Source: Trinickia soli
GTDB lineage: Bacteria > Pseudomonadota > Gammaproteobacteria > Burkholderiales > Burkholderiaceae
Direction: 5' to 3'
Assembly: GCF_002879855.1 (NCBI RefSeq)
Contig: NZ_PNYB01000001.1
Location: 434,001 to 498,000 of the forward strand
Length of the DNA stretch: 64,000 nucleotides
A model generated the notes under the pieces. That model saw nothing but the letters and a program-made list of their open reading frames with translations. It made no database searches and was not told the DNA's origin. The translations under genes were made by a program, and so were the position numbers. Positions within the stretch are counted from its first letter, which is position 1. Each line of letters begins with the position of its first letter. This document shows, one piece after another, positions 16,620-24,078 of this stretch.

Positions 16620-16624
16620 CCCAT

Positions 16625-16653
16625 AACGTTGATAATTGAGATTATGTCAAATT
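16625..16653 (+). other. Left prophage junction, dif-like XerCD site (attL)
   Basis: It can be read as XerC arm AACGTTGATAA, centre TTGAGA, XerD arm TTATGTCAAAT. The XerD arm differs by one base from the E. coli dif arm and the XerC arm keeps its ATAA end. The last 18 bases recur at 26373-26390, at the other end of the filamentous prophage. Confidence 0.7.
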
Positions 16654-16655
16654 GC

Positions 16656-16934
16656 CTAGCCAAGCTGCGCCGCGCGATCCATGCAGCCAAGACAGCCCTT
16701 CGAACGGCATTCCTTCGACCGACAACAAGCTAAGAAGTCCAGCATTTCGCGCTTCGAGACGCCTGCCACGAGCAGGCGTTTTTTATAGGCAGCAATTCTA
16801 CGATAGACCTGCCGCCGCCGAGCATCATGAATGCCGCGCCGCGTATTACGAATACACCAATACAGGTTGCGCACCTCCGCGACCACGCTCGCCAGCTCGT
16901 CCGCCGACAAGCGCGGCCGTTCGAATAACTCCAT
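16656..16934 (-). CDS. Small basic prophage protein
   Basis: A 92-residue frame from ATG 16934 (MELFERPRLS); earlier ATGs at 16967 and 16970 would add about ten residues. The middle is basic and helical (RNLYWCIRNTRRGIHDARRRQVYRRIAAYKKRLL) and the end is cysteine-rich (ACCRSKECRSKGCLGC). I do not recognise the family. It is the last gene of the prophage on this strand and is antisense to the phage-form extension of the repressor-like gene. Confidence 0.4.
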   Translation of the reverse strand: MELFERPRLSADELASVVAEVRNLYWCIRNTRRGIHDARRRQVYRRIAAYKKRLLVAGVSKREMLDFLACCRSKECRSKGCLGCMDRAAQLG

Positions 16935-17074
16935 CTGAACCACTGTGTAGGCACCCCCGAACACCATCATTGTTAACCGAATGTGTTCAGTAAGTGCGCA
17001 CACAGAACCGCACGGTTGCACAAAAAGAATTTGAGTGACGCATAACAAAAAAGAATGCTCAGCTCGGCCGAAAA

Positions 17075-17284
17075 CTAACCGTCCGAGAGCCTTCGCTTCG
17101 GGTCTACCCCGTGCTTTTTGAGAAGCGTTCTAAGCCGCTGGTTATCGCGATACAACAGCAAAACGCCTATCACCGTAGCGGCCGGAAAGAACCACCTACC
17201 CGAGTAATGAAGAATTGCCCAAGCAGCCGCGGCGCATACGACGCCCGTGGCAAGCAACGCAATCTTGTCGACGATCCAGTTCAT
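17075..17284 (-). CDS. Small prophage membrane protein
   Basis: A 69-residue protein with two hydrophobic segments (ALLATGVVCAAAAWAIL and WFFPAATVIGVLLLY) followed by a basic C-terminus (RLRTLLKKHGVDPKRR). Its ATG overlaps the preceding gene's stop as ATGA at 17281-17284. It is probably an inner-membrane protein; its function is unknown. Confidence 0.6.
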   Translation of the reverse strand: MNWIVDKIALLATGVVCAAAAWAILHYSGRWFFPAATVIGVLLLYRDNQRLRTLLKKHGVDPKRRLSDG

Positions 17285-17748
17285 TTCGCCGCCCCAACCT
17301 GCCTAGCGCGCATTGCGTACGACATACGATTCGGTAGGTCGACTACCACCTCAGGATGACGCTGAATGAAGATTTGCATGTCCATCGGCACGATCAGGCC
17401 GCGACTCGCCACCCAACGGGCGAAAGCTCGATATCGAGCCGCGGGCGAGTTTCTATACGGGTCGCCACACGCCTTCACTGCTTCGGTCGCGACAATCAAG
17501 CTACCGAGCGTCGCGCCAACATAGTAGGACGCAGCCATCGCCCCAACTGCGCCCAGCTTTTCAAGCGTAGTCGTAGCGCCCACCAGCTCAGAAACCGTCG
17601 CGTCAGGCCCGAGCGCTCTTAACGCACCGAGCATCGTCGTAAATGTTCCAACCGCAGTTTGCAGCGACGAAAACAGACTCATCGGCGCATCAAGTCTAAG
17701 TGCCCGCATGTTGTCTTGAAACGCCTTCGAAAACGAAACGCAGTCCAT
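17281..17748 (-). CDS. Hypothetical prophage protein with a hydrophobic middle
   Basis: A 155-residue protein; ATG 17748 is preceded by GAGAGGG. Residues about 25-95 are Ala/Gly/Leu-rich (GTFTTMLGALRALG, LGAVGAMAASYYVGATLGSLIV) and could form membrane helices. The C-terminal part is basic and ends ...RARQVGAAK. It is coupled to the small membrane protein that follows. I do not recognise a family; the position after the morphogenesis genes suggests an accessory phage function. Confidence 0.6.
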   Translation of the reverse strand: MDCVSFSKAFQDNMRALRLDAPMSLFSSLQTAVGTFTTMLGALRALGPDATVSELVGATTTLEKLGAVGAMAASYYVGATLGSLIVATEAVKACGDPYRNSPAARYRAFARWVASRGLIVPMDMQIFIQRHPEVVVDLPNRMSYAMRARQVGAAK

Positions 17749-17831
17749 CAAATGGCCCTCTCAGAACATTGTTATAAGTCGCCAAACGGCAGCGAAATCT
17801 TACCAGAGCCAGGACATACCGAATTTATTTT

Positions 17832-17845
17832 CGTTACGCGTAACG
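17832..17845. promoter_or_regulatory. GTTACnnGTAAC palindrome downstream of the basic-region regulator
   Basis: Perfect dyad CGTTACGCGTAACG lying between the regulator gene and the next gene, where it could control the promoter of the three small genes. A half-match (GTTACGCGT) lies at 17860. Confidence 0.55.
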
Positions 17846-17851
17846 GAATTT

Positions 17852-18340
17852 TCATTTTTCGTTACGCGTCAAAGCTTGCAGCCTTGCGAAGTCGCCGTCA
17901 CCCTGCCAACCACACGTCAGGTCATACCACAATCCCAGGGCACCCTCGGCATAACCGCTACGCAACAGCCACTCGTTGCTACCGACTCCGCACCCCACCG
18001 CCGCGTCGACATGACGCCGGATCTCACGCTCAGCTAGCGCCGTAAGCTGCCGATAGGACCACTTCTTTCCGACCGGTTCGCGAAACGCTCGGTGCTGCTC
18101 AGCCAGCTCACGCCTGACCTGCGCCAACTCTTCGCGCAGGCGATCGTTTTCGAGCACAAGTTCGTCGTAGCCGTCGATAACAGGCAGACTCATTTTCGTT
18201 ACCGTAACGGATTCGCCCGACGCCTTCCGTCGAGCACGAAATGCCGCCTGACGTTGCGCATTGGTCATCGCGCCGACTTTACGTGGACGACCTCGACCGC
18301 GCTTTTCCGTTACGTCACTCGATAACGCTAATTTGCTCAT
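17852..18340 (-). CDS. Prophage DNA-binding regulator with AT-hook, basic region and coiled coil
   Basis: A 162-residue protein. Residues 14-21 (RGRGRPRK) are an AT-hook-like element. Residues about 27-39 (NAQRQAAFRARRK) form a basic helix resembling the basic region of bZIP proteins. A leucine-rich coiled coil follows (LVLENDRLREELAQVRREL). The C-terminal half holds SYRQLTALAEREIRRHVDAA. Perfect GTTACnnGTAAC palindromes flank the gene and related ones lie inside it, which suggests autoregulation. It sits between the secretin gene and the small distal genes. The exact family is not known to me. Confidence 0.65.
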   Translation of the reverse strand: MSKLALSSDVTEKRGRGRPRKVGAMTNAQRQAAFRARRKASGESVTVTKMSLPVIDGYDELVLENDRLREELAQVRRELAEQHRAFREPVGKKWSYRQLTALAEREIRRHVDAAVGCGVGSNEWLLRSGYAEGALGLWYDLTCGWQGDGDFARLQALTRNEK

Positions 18341-18373
18341 CGTCGCCCCCCAAAGTTCATAGACGTATTTTAT

Positions 18374-18441
18374 GTTACGAGTAACGAATAATCAAGATTT
18401 ATCGTTACCCGTAACGCAAATTCATTATCGTTACTCGTAAC
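18374..18441. promoter_or_regulatory. Cluster of three GTTACnnGTAAC operators
   Basis: Three perfect 12-bp palindromes at 18374-18385 (centre GA), 18404-18415 (centre CC) and 18430-18441 (centre TC), about 30 and 26 bp apart, in the promoter region of the regulator at 17852 and just after the secretin gene. The arms are invariant and the two central bases vary, as expected for a protein-binding dyad. Confidence 0.7.
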
Positions 18442-18485
18442 AGTAAATAGACGGCACTCGAGTAGATGGAACCACTCGAGCACCA

Positions 18486-19853
18486 CTAAATCCGACGCAC
18501 CTGCAACAGCAGCAAAATCTCCGTCTCACGCTTCGAACCCGAGTGCGCAGCCATCCACCTAGGAAGGAACGACAGCCCCGACGTCGCTCGCGTACTCTCG
18601 TCCTGGCGCAAGCCGCCCACCAGCAAGACATCGCCGTCCGACAAACCGAACGAGCTTTCGACCTTGCGGGTCTGCTTCGTCGGGCTATTGTTGACGCCCG
18701 TCGTCGTATTCACGAATGAGGAGATCTCCTCGACAAGATGCAGGTCGATCACGTCTCGCTTGACAGTAGGCTTGACCTGGAAAATCACGCCCGCATCCTG
18801 ATACTGGACACTCTGCACAGGTGCGCCGCCCGAACTCGGATACGACACCGAACCAACCACCGGCACCGACTCGCCAACGTTCAGCCTGGCCGACTGGCCC
18901 GACTCGACACGCAGATTCGGGGACGTGAGGACCTTGAAGCGAGAATCGCTGTTGAACGCCGACAGCGCAGCCCGCAAACCGCCCGCAGACAGCCTGATGG
19001 CGTTATCACCAGCGCCCACACTGCCGACGTTCAAAGAAGCCCCCACGCGCCCGCCCAGCAGGCTCAAAGCAAGCTCGAATGCCGTATTGTTCTGACCGGT
19101 ATCCGTCACCTCATACACCCACGCTCGTACGGAAACGTCACCAATCGGCGTATCGATTTGCGGCAATAGCCGCTTGAGCAGTTCGACATCGCTCGACTTG
19201 CCCACGTACACCAGCTCGTCGGCCGACTGATCCACCATCGCCGCAGCAGACGACGGAGGCACATCGTGAGACTCTTTCGCACCCTCGGACGCAGCCACCG
19301 CGCGATTCTGCGTGAACCGACCGTCCGACACGATGGGCGCGAGCAGCCGAGACAGATAATCGGCATCGCGATACATCGGCGCATAGACAAACGTCTCACG
19401 GTCCGCCGCAGCACGGTCAGCCTTTGACACGTAGGCCACACCGTCACGCAACGTCACCTGAAAGCCGAGCGAATGCAGGAAGTCATCAACCACCGCGCCC
19501 AAATCGCCATGCGAGCGGTCAAAGCGAAACGACACCGGCCGATCGTCCGCCAACACATCCGGCGACAGCACATACGGCGTGTTGAGCACGTCCCCATAGA
19601 TCAAGTCAACCACTTGCGCGACCGGAACGAAACGCAGATCGATCCGCGACCCAACCGGACGCGGTAACGGCGCAAGCGGCAACGACGACCGAGGACCGGA
19701 CGCCCCGACCGCGATCGAGGCAGGCAACGGTGGAAGCGGCGGAACGACGCCCAGCTCGTCACCGAAAGCCGCAGCAGGATCAACCCAGGCCAACAGCAAC
19801 GCACCAGCAGCCACATAGACCACACCAGTAAGCAGCGCACGCAACGAAATCAT
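18486..19853 (-). CDS. Phage secretin, pIV-like
   Basis: A 455-residue outer-membrane channel protein for phage extrusion. The signal peptide (LLTGVVYVAAGALLLAWVDPAAAF) is followed by a Pro-rich stretch, N-domains beginning IDLRFVPVAQVVDLIY, and the secretin core: VLTSPNLRVESGQSARLNVGESVPVVG, a VQYQDAGVIFQVKPTV strand and the ending SSFGLSDGDVLLVGGLRQ. The ATG at 19853 overlaps the Zot stop (ATGA at 19850-19853). It is homologous to type II secretion GspD and phage pIV. Confidence 0.93.
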   Translation of the reverse strand: MISLRALLTGVVYVAAGALLLAWVDPAAAFGDELGVVPPLPPLPASIAVGASGPRSSLPLAPLPRPVGSRIDLRFVPVAQVVDLIYGDVLNTPYVLSPDVLADDRPVSFRFDRSHGDLGAVVDDFLHSLGFQVTLRDGVAYVSKADRAAADRETFVYAPMYRDADYLSRLLAPIVSDGRFTQNRAVAASEGAKESHDVPPSSAAAMVDQSADELVYVGKSSDVELLKRLLPQIDTPIGDVSVRAWVYEVTDTGQNNTAFELALSLLGGRVGASLNVGSVGAGDNAIRLSAGGLRAALSAFNSDSRFKVLTSPNLRVESGQSARLNVGESVPVVGSVSYPSSGGAPVQSVQYQDAGVIFQVKPTVKRDVIDLHLVEEISSFVNTTTGVNNSPTKQTRKVESSFGLSDGDVLLVGGLRQDESTRATSGLSFLPRWMAAHSGSKRETEILLLLQVRRI

Positions 19854-20974
19854 TTCAACACCCCCGGCACACCCATAGCAGCCGCACCCCGCCCAGGCAA
19901 CGACCCCGACCACACCGCCACGCGCTTACCGTCAACCTCGCCCGCCCGCTCAATCCCAGAACCGACAAACCCGGCCGGCGACTGGACACGAAGCCGCCCC
20001 GACTCGTCCGCCACCACCACCCAATACTGACCATTGGCAGCAAACGAGCCGACCACGCGCCACTGTTCAGACATGCCGGGAGAACGAGGAACGGCAGCCG
20101 CAGCACCAGACGCCGGCGCCGCACCCGAAGCCGCCCCAGCGCCCGACGCGTGGCCACCCGAATCCGACGACGCATGCGCGCCGTGCTTAAGCATGCCGCC
20201 GTGGAAAAAGCGCACAACGAAGAAGATCGCCGACCCGCCGACGACGAGCACAACCACCGCCAACACCCAAAACAGAGGACGCGCGAATAAATTTTGCCGC
20301 TTGTCGACAACCGCCTCTTTACCCGAACCGCCACCCGACGCAGCGTAAGACTTGTACAGCGGAAAAATCTCTGACTTGTACTTGCGCACGAACGTACCGA
20401 CGCGGTTCGCTTTCGTCAGCCGCGCCGTCTCGTACATCTCGACGCGATAGCCCTTCGAAACACCGATCGACTTGAGCTTTACCATCCGAAACGAAAGCTC
20501 GATTACATCGCGAATAGAACGGTTAAGCCCACTTACAGCTTGAATCATCAACACAACGTCGCAGGCCACGCCAGTGTGCTCATGCACGAAGTGTCTATGC
20601 ATGCGAAAAAACGCCATGTGCTCCCCAGGCAGCGCACCACGATCCGGCCATATCTTCCAAGCCTCATCGACGACCAACAGGTCGCCCGGCTGAACGAAAC
20701 CGGGTTCGACCTTCGCGCCATCACTGTGCTCGAGTTCAACCGGAAAAAACCGAGGCTGCTTAATGTCGTCAGTGCGCACGTACACGACCTTTCCCAACCC
20801 ATCGACACCCAACCCGCGCTTCTTAACCAAGTGCGCGTGAATACGTTCCTCACTGATGCCGTCGATATTCGTCACGACCCGACGACCAGCCGCCACAGCA
20901 TCGAGCAACGGCCCCGACACGACCTCATACGACTTGCCCGACCCCATCACGCCAAAATACGCAGTCACGGCCAT
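19850..20974 (-). CDS. zot: Zonula occludens toxin family assembly ATPase, pI-like
   Basis: A 374-residue protein of the Zot/pI family, which drives filamentous phage assembly at the inner membrane. Walker A is GVMGSGKSYE near the N-terminus and Walker B is DLLVVDEAWKIWP. A membrane helix lies at about residues 235-257 (FWVLAVVVLVVGGSAIFFVV), and a periplasmic Ala/Gly/Ser-rich tail of about 110 residues follows. The start at 20974 follows GGGTGA; a TTG at 20986 is unlikely. It overlaps the secretin start downstream and the DUF2523 stop upstream. Confidence 0.93.
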   Translation of the reverse strand: MAVTAYFGVMGSGKSYEVVSGPLLDAVAAGRRVVTNIDGISEERIHAHLVKKRGLGVDGLGKVVYVRTDDIKQPRFFPVELEHSDGAKVEPGFVQPGDLLVVDEAWKIWPDRGALPGEHMAFFRMHRHFVHEHTGVACDVVLMIQAVSGLNRSIRDVIELSFRMVKLKSIGVSKGYRVEMYETARLTKANRVGTFVRKYKSEIFPLYKSYAASGGGSGKEAVVDKRQNLFARPLFWVLAVVVLVVGGSAIFFVVRFFHGGMLKHGAHASSDSGGHASGAGAASGAAPASGAAAAVPRSPGMSEQWRVVGSFAANGQYWVVVADESGRLRVQSPAGFVGSGIERAGEVDGKRVAVWSGSLPGRGAAAMGVPGVLK

Positions 20975-20978
20975 CGCG

Positions 20979-21272
20979 TCACCCAATCAACGGAATGCGA
21001 CGGATGATGAACCGACACACCCACGCAGAGACAATCAGCGGCGCACCGTAGCTGAACGCGAACAGGTCAAGCCAATACCAAATATCCGCACCAATGCCGC
21101 CAAACGCCGCCGACAATTGCGCAGCCCCCGGCAACACGCCCGCCGACTGCAACACACCGATGAATTCGACCGTCACGAAGTACAACGCGAAATACAGCAC
21201 GAACTTAACGATGATGGACCGGAGAACGAACCCGAGAACGACATTCAGCGCGCTGAGCAAAATACCGAACAT
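20979..21272 (-). CDS. DUF2523 minor coat protein, pVI-like
   Basis: A 97-residue very hydrophobic protein with about three membrane segments (LLSALNVVLGFVLRSIIV, VLYFALYFVTVEFIGVL, APLIVSAWVCRFII). It matches DUF2523, found between the adhesin and zot in many Ralstonia/Xanthomonas-type inoviruses, where it takes the place of pVI. It would cap one end of the virion and anchor pIII. Confidence 0.8.
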   Translation of the reverse strand: MFGILLSALNVVLGFVLRSIIVKFVLYFALYFVTVEFIGVLQSAGVLPGAAQLSAAFGGIGADIWYWLDLFAFSYGAPLIVSAWVCRFIIRRIPLIG

Positions 21273-21283
21273 GACAACACCCC

Positions 21284-21409
21284 CTAGTCAATCGAAGACG
21301 CCATAACCACACAGACCACGGCGATCAGCAGCGCAAGCAACGCCGCACCACCAAGCAACTCGAAAAACCACCGCCACTCATCAACGATGTCGACAAACGA
21401 AACGAACAC
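21284..21409 (-). CDS. Tiny prophage membrane protein, 41 aa
   Basis: GTG start at 21409 with AAGGGG 8 nt upstream, immediately after the adhesin stop, ending TAG at 21284-21286. The sequence opens VFVSFVDIVDEWRWFFELLG and continues with a single hydrophobic helix (ALLALLIAVVCVVM). The position between the pIII-like and pVI-like genes and the good ribosome binding site argue for a real virion or assembly component. Confidence 0.6.
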   Translation of the reverse strand: MFVSFVDIVDEWRWFFELLGGAALLALLIAVVCVVMASSID

Positions 21410-21421
21410 GACACGAACCCC

Positions 21422-22795
21422 TTACGCAGCAAGCACGATAAACAACGCGACGAGCGAATACACAAGCAACATCGCGCCGTGAAGCTCCGGCCGCACCTTC
21501 TCAGCCAGATCACAATGCGCAGTCGTACTTAGGCTCTTGTCGAAAAACGGGATAACGAGCGGCGAGCAGACCGCACCATGCGCCGGAACCGAAAACGATC
21601 GAAGATCCGGCATTAGGTTAAGAAGCGGCGCAAGGATTTGCGCAGCCGTGGGCGTGGACTCAAGCGACGGCAGCCCAACGCCAGGGTCCGGGCCAAGATT
21701 GACCTCAGCCCCACTCCCAGGATTCGTCGCAGCAGGCACTGCCGAGGCACCTGTACCAGTGCTCGCACCAGTCGTCCCGAACGGCGCAGACGAGCTAGTC
21801 CCGCTCAACGTGCCCGCGCCAGACGTGAAACTCCCCACAGTCGGCGCAGAGCCGCCCAACTCAGTCTCTATAGTCCCCGCTTGCGACGGCAAAATCGGCG
21901 CATTCACCGGATACGGCAACCCGTTGTAACCGGACCCTTGCGCAGCGTCGAGCCACAACGCATTCACGGTGTCGGCCAGCATCACAGGATTCAGCGTATC
22001 CGCCGCATCACTACTAGACGTACCAGCGGCCGCAGAAGTCGGTGAACCTGTCACCGGAGGCGGAGGAGGCGGAGGCACATACGACATACAAGCCGTATCG
22101 TCCAGCATGCCAGACGAACACGCAGTCCCAGACCAAGGCGCAGCAGCCAAGCCAGGCCCGACGCTCGACGAAGTAACCATACTCCCGCTCGTCTTATCGA
22201 GCAGATTGAACGAACACGAAGAGCTCGTCGAACCCTGCAAAGTACATTTATCAAAAACCCAGGTATAACCGGCTCCGGACGCATTCTGATGCTGAGCGTA
22301 AGCCTGAGCCGCCGCATCAGCAGTACTACCACACACACTGTAGACACACCACGCCGCACCGCCATCAGTAAGCGCCGGAAAAGGATCGGCCGAACTTGAA
22401 GACTTTTGCGTCGTAACAGTGCCATCCGAATTGATTTTCCACGCCGTCAACGTGTCATTGCCTAACGTCGTCGGCACACCCGCCAACAACGCACCAAGCC
22501 CCGCACTGGTAGCCACCGCAACCCACGGCACCGCACTGACAGCCGACCCAGCAGCAGCAGCAAGACTCGACGCAAAACCGGCCGCCGTCGCGCCAATCGC
22601 GGCCACAGTCGCAGCGATGCGAGGATCATTCGCAACGAACCCTTCCGCCGCCGCCGCCGCACCCACCAACGCCGAGATAGCGGGCATCATCCCTGGCGCT
22701 CCCGACGTTTGCGCATACGCCACTTCGTGCGGGGCCGTATACACGACGCCGTACAACAACACAGCCGCCGACAAGATCACCGATCGCAGCTTCAT
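21422..22795 (-). CDS. pIII-like adsorption/minor coat protein
   Basis: A 457-residue exported protein. The signal peptide (VILSAAVLLYGVVYTAPHEVAYA) is followed by Ala/Gly-rich segments, paired cysteines (WCVYSVCG, DKCTLQG, SSCSF, GTACSSG, DTACM), a run of seven prolines at about residue 250, a Gly/Ser/Thr-rich linker, and a C-terminal membrane anchor (GAMLLVYSLVALFIVLA). This modular layout matches pIII, which binds the host pilus and the Tol complex. The receptor specificity cannot be read from sequence. Confidence 0.8.
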   Translation of the reverse strand: MKLRSVILSAAVLLYGVVYTAPHEVAYAQTSGAPGMMPAISALVGAAAAAEGFVANDPRIAATVAAIGATAAGFASSLAAAAGSAVSAVPWVAVATSAGLGALLAGVPTTLGNDTLTAWKINSDGTVTTQKSSSSADPFPALTDGGAAWCVYSVCGSTADAAAQAYAQHQNASGAGYTWVFDKCTLQGSTSSSCSFNLLDKTSGSMVTSSSVGPGLAAAPWSGTACSSGMLDDTACMSYVPPPPPPPVTGSPTSAAAGTSSSDAADTLNPVMLADTVNALWLDAAQGSGYNGLPYPVNAPILPSQAGTIETELGGSAPTVGSFTSGAGTLSGTSSSAPFGTTGASTGTGASAVPAATNPGSGAEVNLGPDPGVGLPSLESTPTAAQILAPLLNLMPDLRSFSVPAHGAVCSPLVIPFFDKSLSTTAHCDLAEKVRPELHGAMLLVYSLVALFIVLAA

Positions 22796-22798
22796 CTC

Positions 22799-22885
22799 CT
22801 AGCCCCCAAAGCCAGAAATCACCGCCCAGGCACACAGCATCCCCCACGCGAAACACGCGAGATACCACGCACTATTCACGTCCAT
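22799..22885 (-). CDS. Tiny prophage membrane protein, 28 aa
   Basis: ATG 22885 to TAG 22799-22801, directly before the adhesin start. It is one hydrophobic helix of about 20 residues (WYLACFAWGMLCAWAVISGF), the size and place of the pVII/pIX-type end-cap proteins. The ribosome binding site is weak; a GTG at 22891 is an alternative start. Confidence 0.5.
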   Translation of the reverse strand: MDVNSAWYLACFAWGMLCAWAVISGFGG

Positions 22886-22950
22886 AATCACGACCCAACA
22901 AAAAGGGGCGAGCCACAAGCCCGCCCCAGTTCAAAAAGCCGCAGAGGCGC

Positions 22951-23199
22951 TTATGCAGCTTTGATACGCGCGATCACGATCTTCGCCGCCGACACCACCA
23001 CGTACACCGCCGCGATCGAGCCAGCAATCGCCAAAACAGCGGTCGTCACCGTCGAAAAATCCACAGCGGTCGTGAGCGGCGTTAGATCCACCCCCGTCGC
23101 ATTCGCGAACGACGAAGCGACCGCAGCCGAACCACCCACGGCCGTAACGACCGCCAACCGCTTTGCACCCTTGAAACGAGCCTTGATCAGACCGAACAT
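22951..23199 (-). CDS. Major coat protein, pVIII-like
   Basis: An 82-residue precursor. The start at 23199 is fixed by AGGAG 7 nt upstream. It has a basic leader (MFGLIKARFKGAKR), a hydrophobic stretch and a likely signal-peptidase site SSFANA before TGVDLTPL. The mature roughly 46-residue part has an acidic N-terminus, a membrane helix (VLAIAGSIAAVYVVVSAAKIVI) and a basic end (ARIKAA), the hallmark layout of filamentous phage major coat. Confidence 0.88.
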   Translation of the reverse strand: MFGLIKARFKGAKRLAVVTAVGGSAAVASSFANATGVDLTPLTTAVDFSTVTTAVLAIAGSIAAVYVVVSAAKIVIARIKAA

Positions 23200-23263
23200 A
23201 CACAGCACTCCTAACGTTAAACACCACCATCAAACCGGGAAGCGCCCGGCCACGCACAGCAAC

Positions 23264-23545
23264 CTAAGCGCGGCGGATCATGTCGAGCACCACGCCGCAA
23301 CACCTAGAGACCACGTACAGCGACATCACCCCCAAAAACGCAACGCTCCAGAAGCCCGCCGCTTGCGTATAGTCAAACGCATCGGCCGACGTGCTATCGA
23401 CCAACGCCAAATGCAAAACCCCCAACGCGCCAGGCGTGCCATCCGTCGCCGTGCAGATCACCCCACGCCCCGACGCGCTAATCGCTCCAACTCCCGACGC
23501 CGGAGCGTCCGACATGCACACCGCTACATCGATGCCCGTACTCAC
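23264..23545 (-). CDS. Small prophage protein with one membrane helix
   Basis: A 93-residue protein. The GTG at 23545 is chosen because AGGGGG lies 8 nt upstream; a GTG at 23554 would add three residues. The N-terminal part is Ala/Ser/Gly-rich and contains two cysteines; a hydrophobic helix follows (FWSVAFLGVMSLYVVS), ending in a short basic tail (DMIRRA). It sits between the ssDNA-binding gene pair and the major coat gene, as minor coat proteins do. Confidence 0.65.
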   Translation of the reverse strand: MSTGIDVAVCMSDAPASGVGAISASGRGVICTATDGTPGALGVLHLALVDSTSADAFDYTQAAGFWSVAFLGVMSLYVVSRCCGVVLDMIRRA

Positions 23546-23557
23546 CCCGGCCACCCC

Positions 23558-23764
23558 CTAATGCAACGACCGGTCAACAAACACCAGCCGCACCACGTCA
23601 AACGCCCCGTCGCAATGGTCAAGACCCGCTTGGCAGGCCTCCTCCGCGTCCCCGAACCCGCCAGCTTCACGGAGCCGGGGCGTAAAGCCTACGTCGCCAT
23701 CGCGCGGGCAAAGGAACTCGCCACTAGCCAACTCCTGCACCACGTAGACATGTGCCCCGTCCAT
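23558..23764 (-). CDS. Small hypothetical prophage protein
   Basis: A 68-residue soluble protein (MDGAHVYVVQELASGEFLCP...CQAGLDHCDGAFDVVRLVF). It is acidic, has three cysteines and no membrane segment. It starts 3 nt after the ssDNA-binding protein gene and its stop lies next to the following start, so it is part of the tight operon. No family is recognised. Confidence 0.6.
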   Translation of the reverse strand: MDGAHVYVVQELASGEFLCPRDGDVGFTPRLREAGGFGDAEEACQAGLDHCDGAFDVVRLVFVDRSLH

Positions 23765-23766
23765 GA

Positions 23767-24078
23767 TTAGCTCTTGGACGAAGCGGCCGACCGAGCAGTC
23801 GGCTTGAGCGACAGCATCACAGTCTTGGACGTCTTGCCGTTGCTTACGATTTCGAGCTCGGCCACCGCGTCGAACGGAAACGGCAGGTGCTTGTACTTCT
23901 CGAATTCATCAGCCTTGCCCAGCGTGAACTCAGCAGAAGCGAAGCCTTTAGCCGTACCTTTCGAGTCATCGAGCGGCGTCTCCGTGTACACCTTCGTGCT
24001 ATCGAAAGCCGTGCCGTTTTCCATCGTGCCCTTGCTCGCCTTCATTCCCAAGACCTTCACTTCGCTCTGAAACTTCAT
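23767..24078 (-). CDS. Phage single-stranded DNA-binding protein, pV-like
   Basis: A 103-residue protein placed directly after Rep, the normal position of pV, which coats the single-stranded genome before packaging. It is predicted to be beta-rich, with basic/aromatic stretches (MKFQSEVKVLGMKASKG) and a disordered Ser/Lys C-terminus (RSAASSKS). Its first 80 nt overlap the 3' end of rep in another frame, so both proteins are encoded by the same DNA there. Confidence 0.7.
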   Translation of the reverse strand: MKFQSEVKVLGMKASKGTMENGTAFDSTKVYTETPLDDSKGTAKGFASAEFTLGKADEFEKYKHLPFPFDAVAELEIVSNGKTSKTVMLSLKPTARSAASSKS

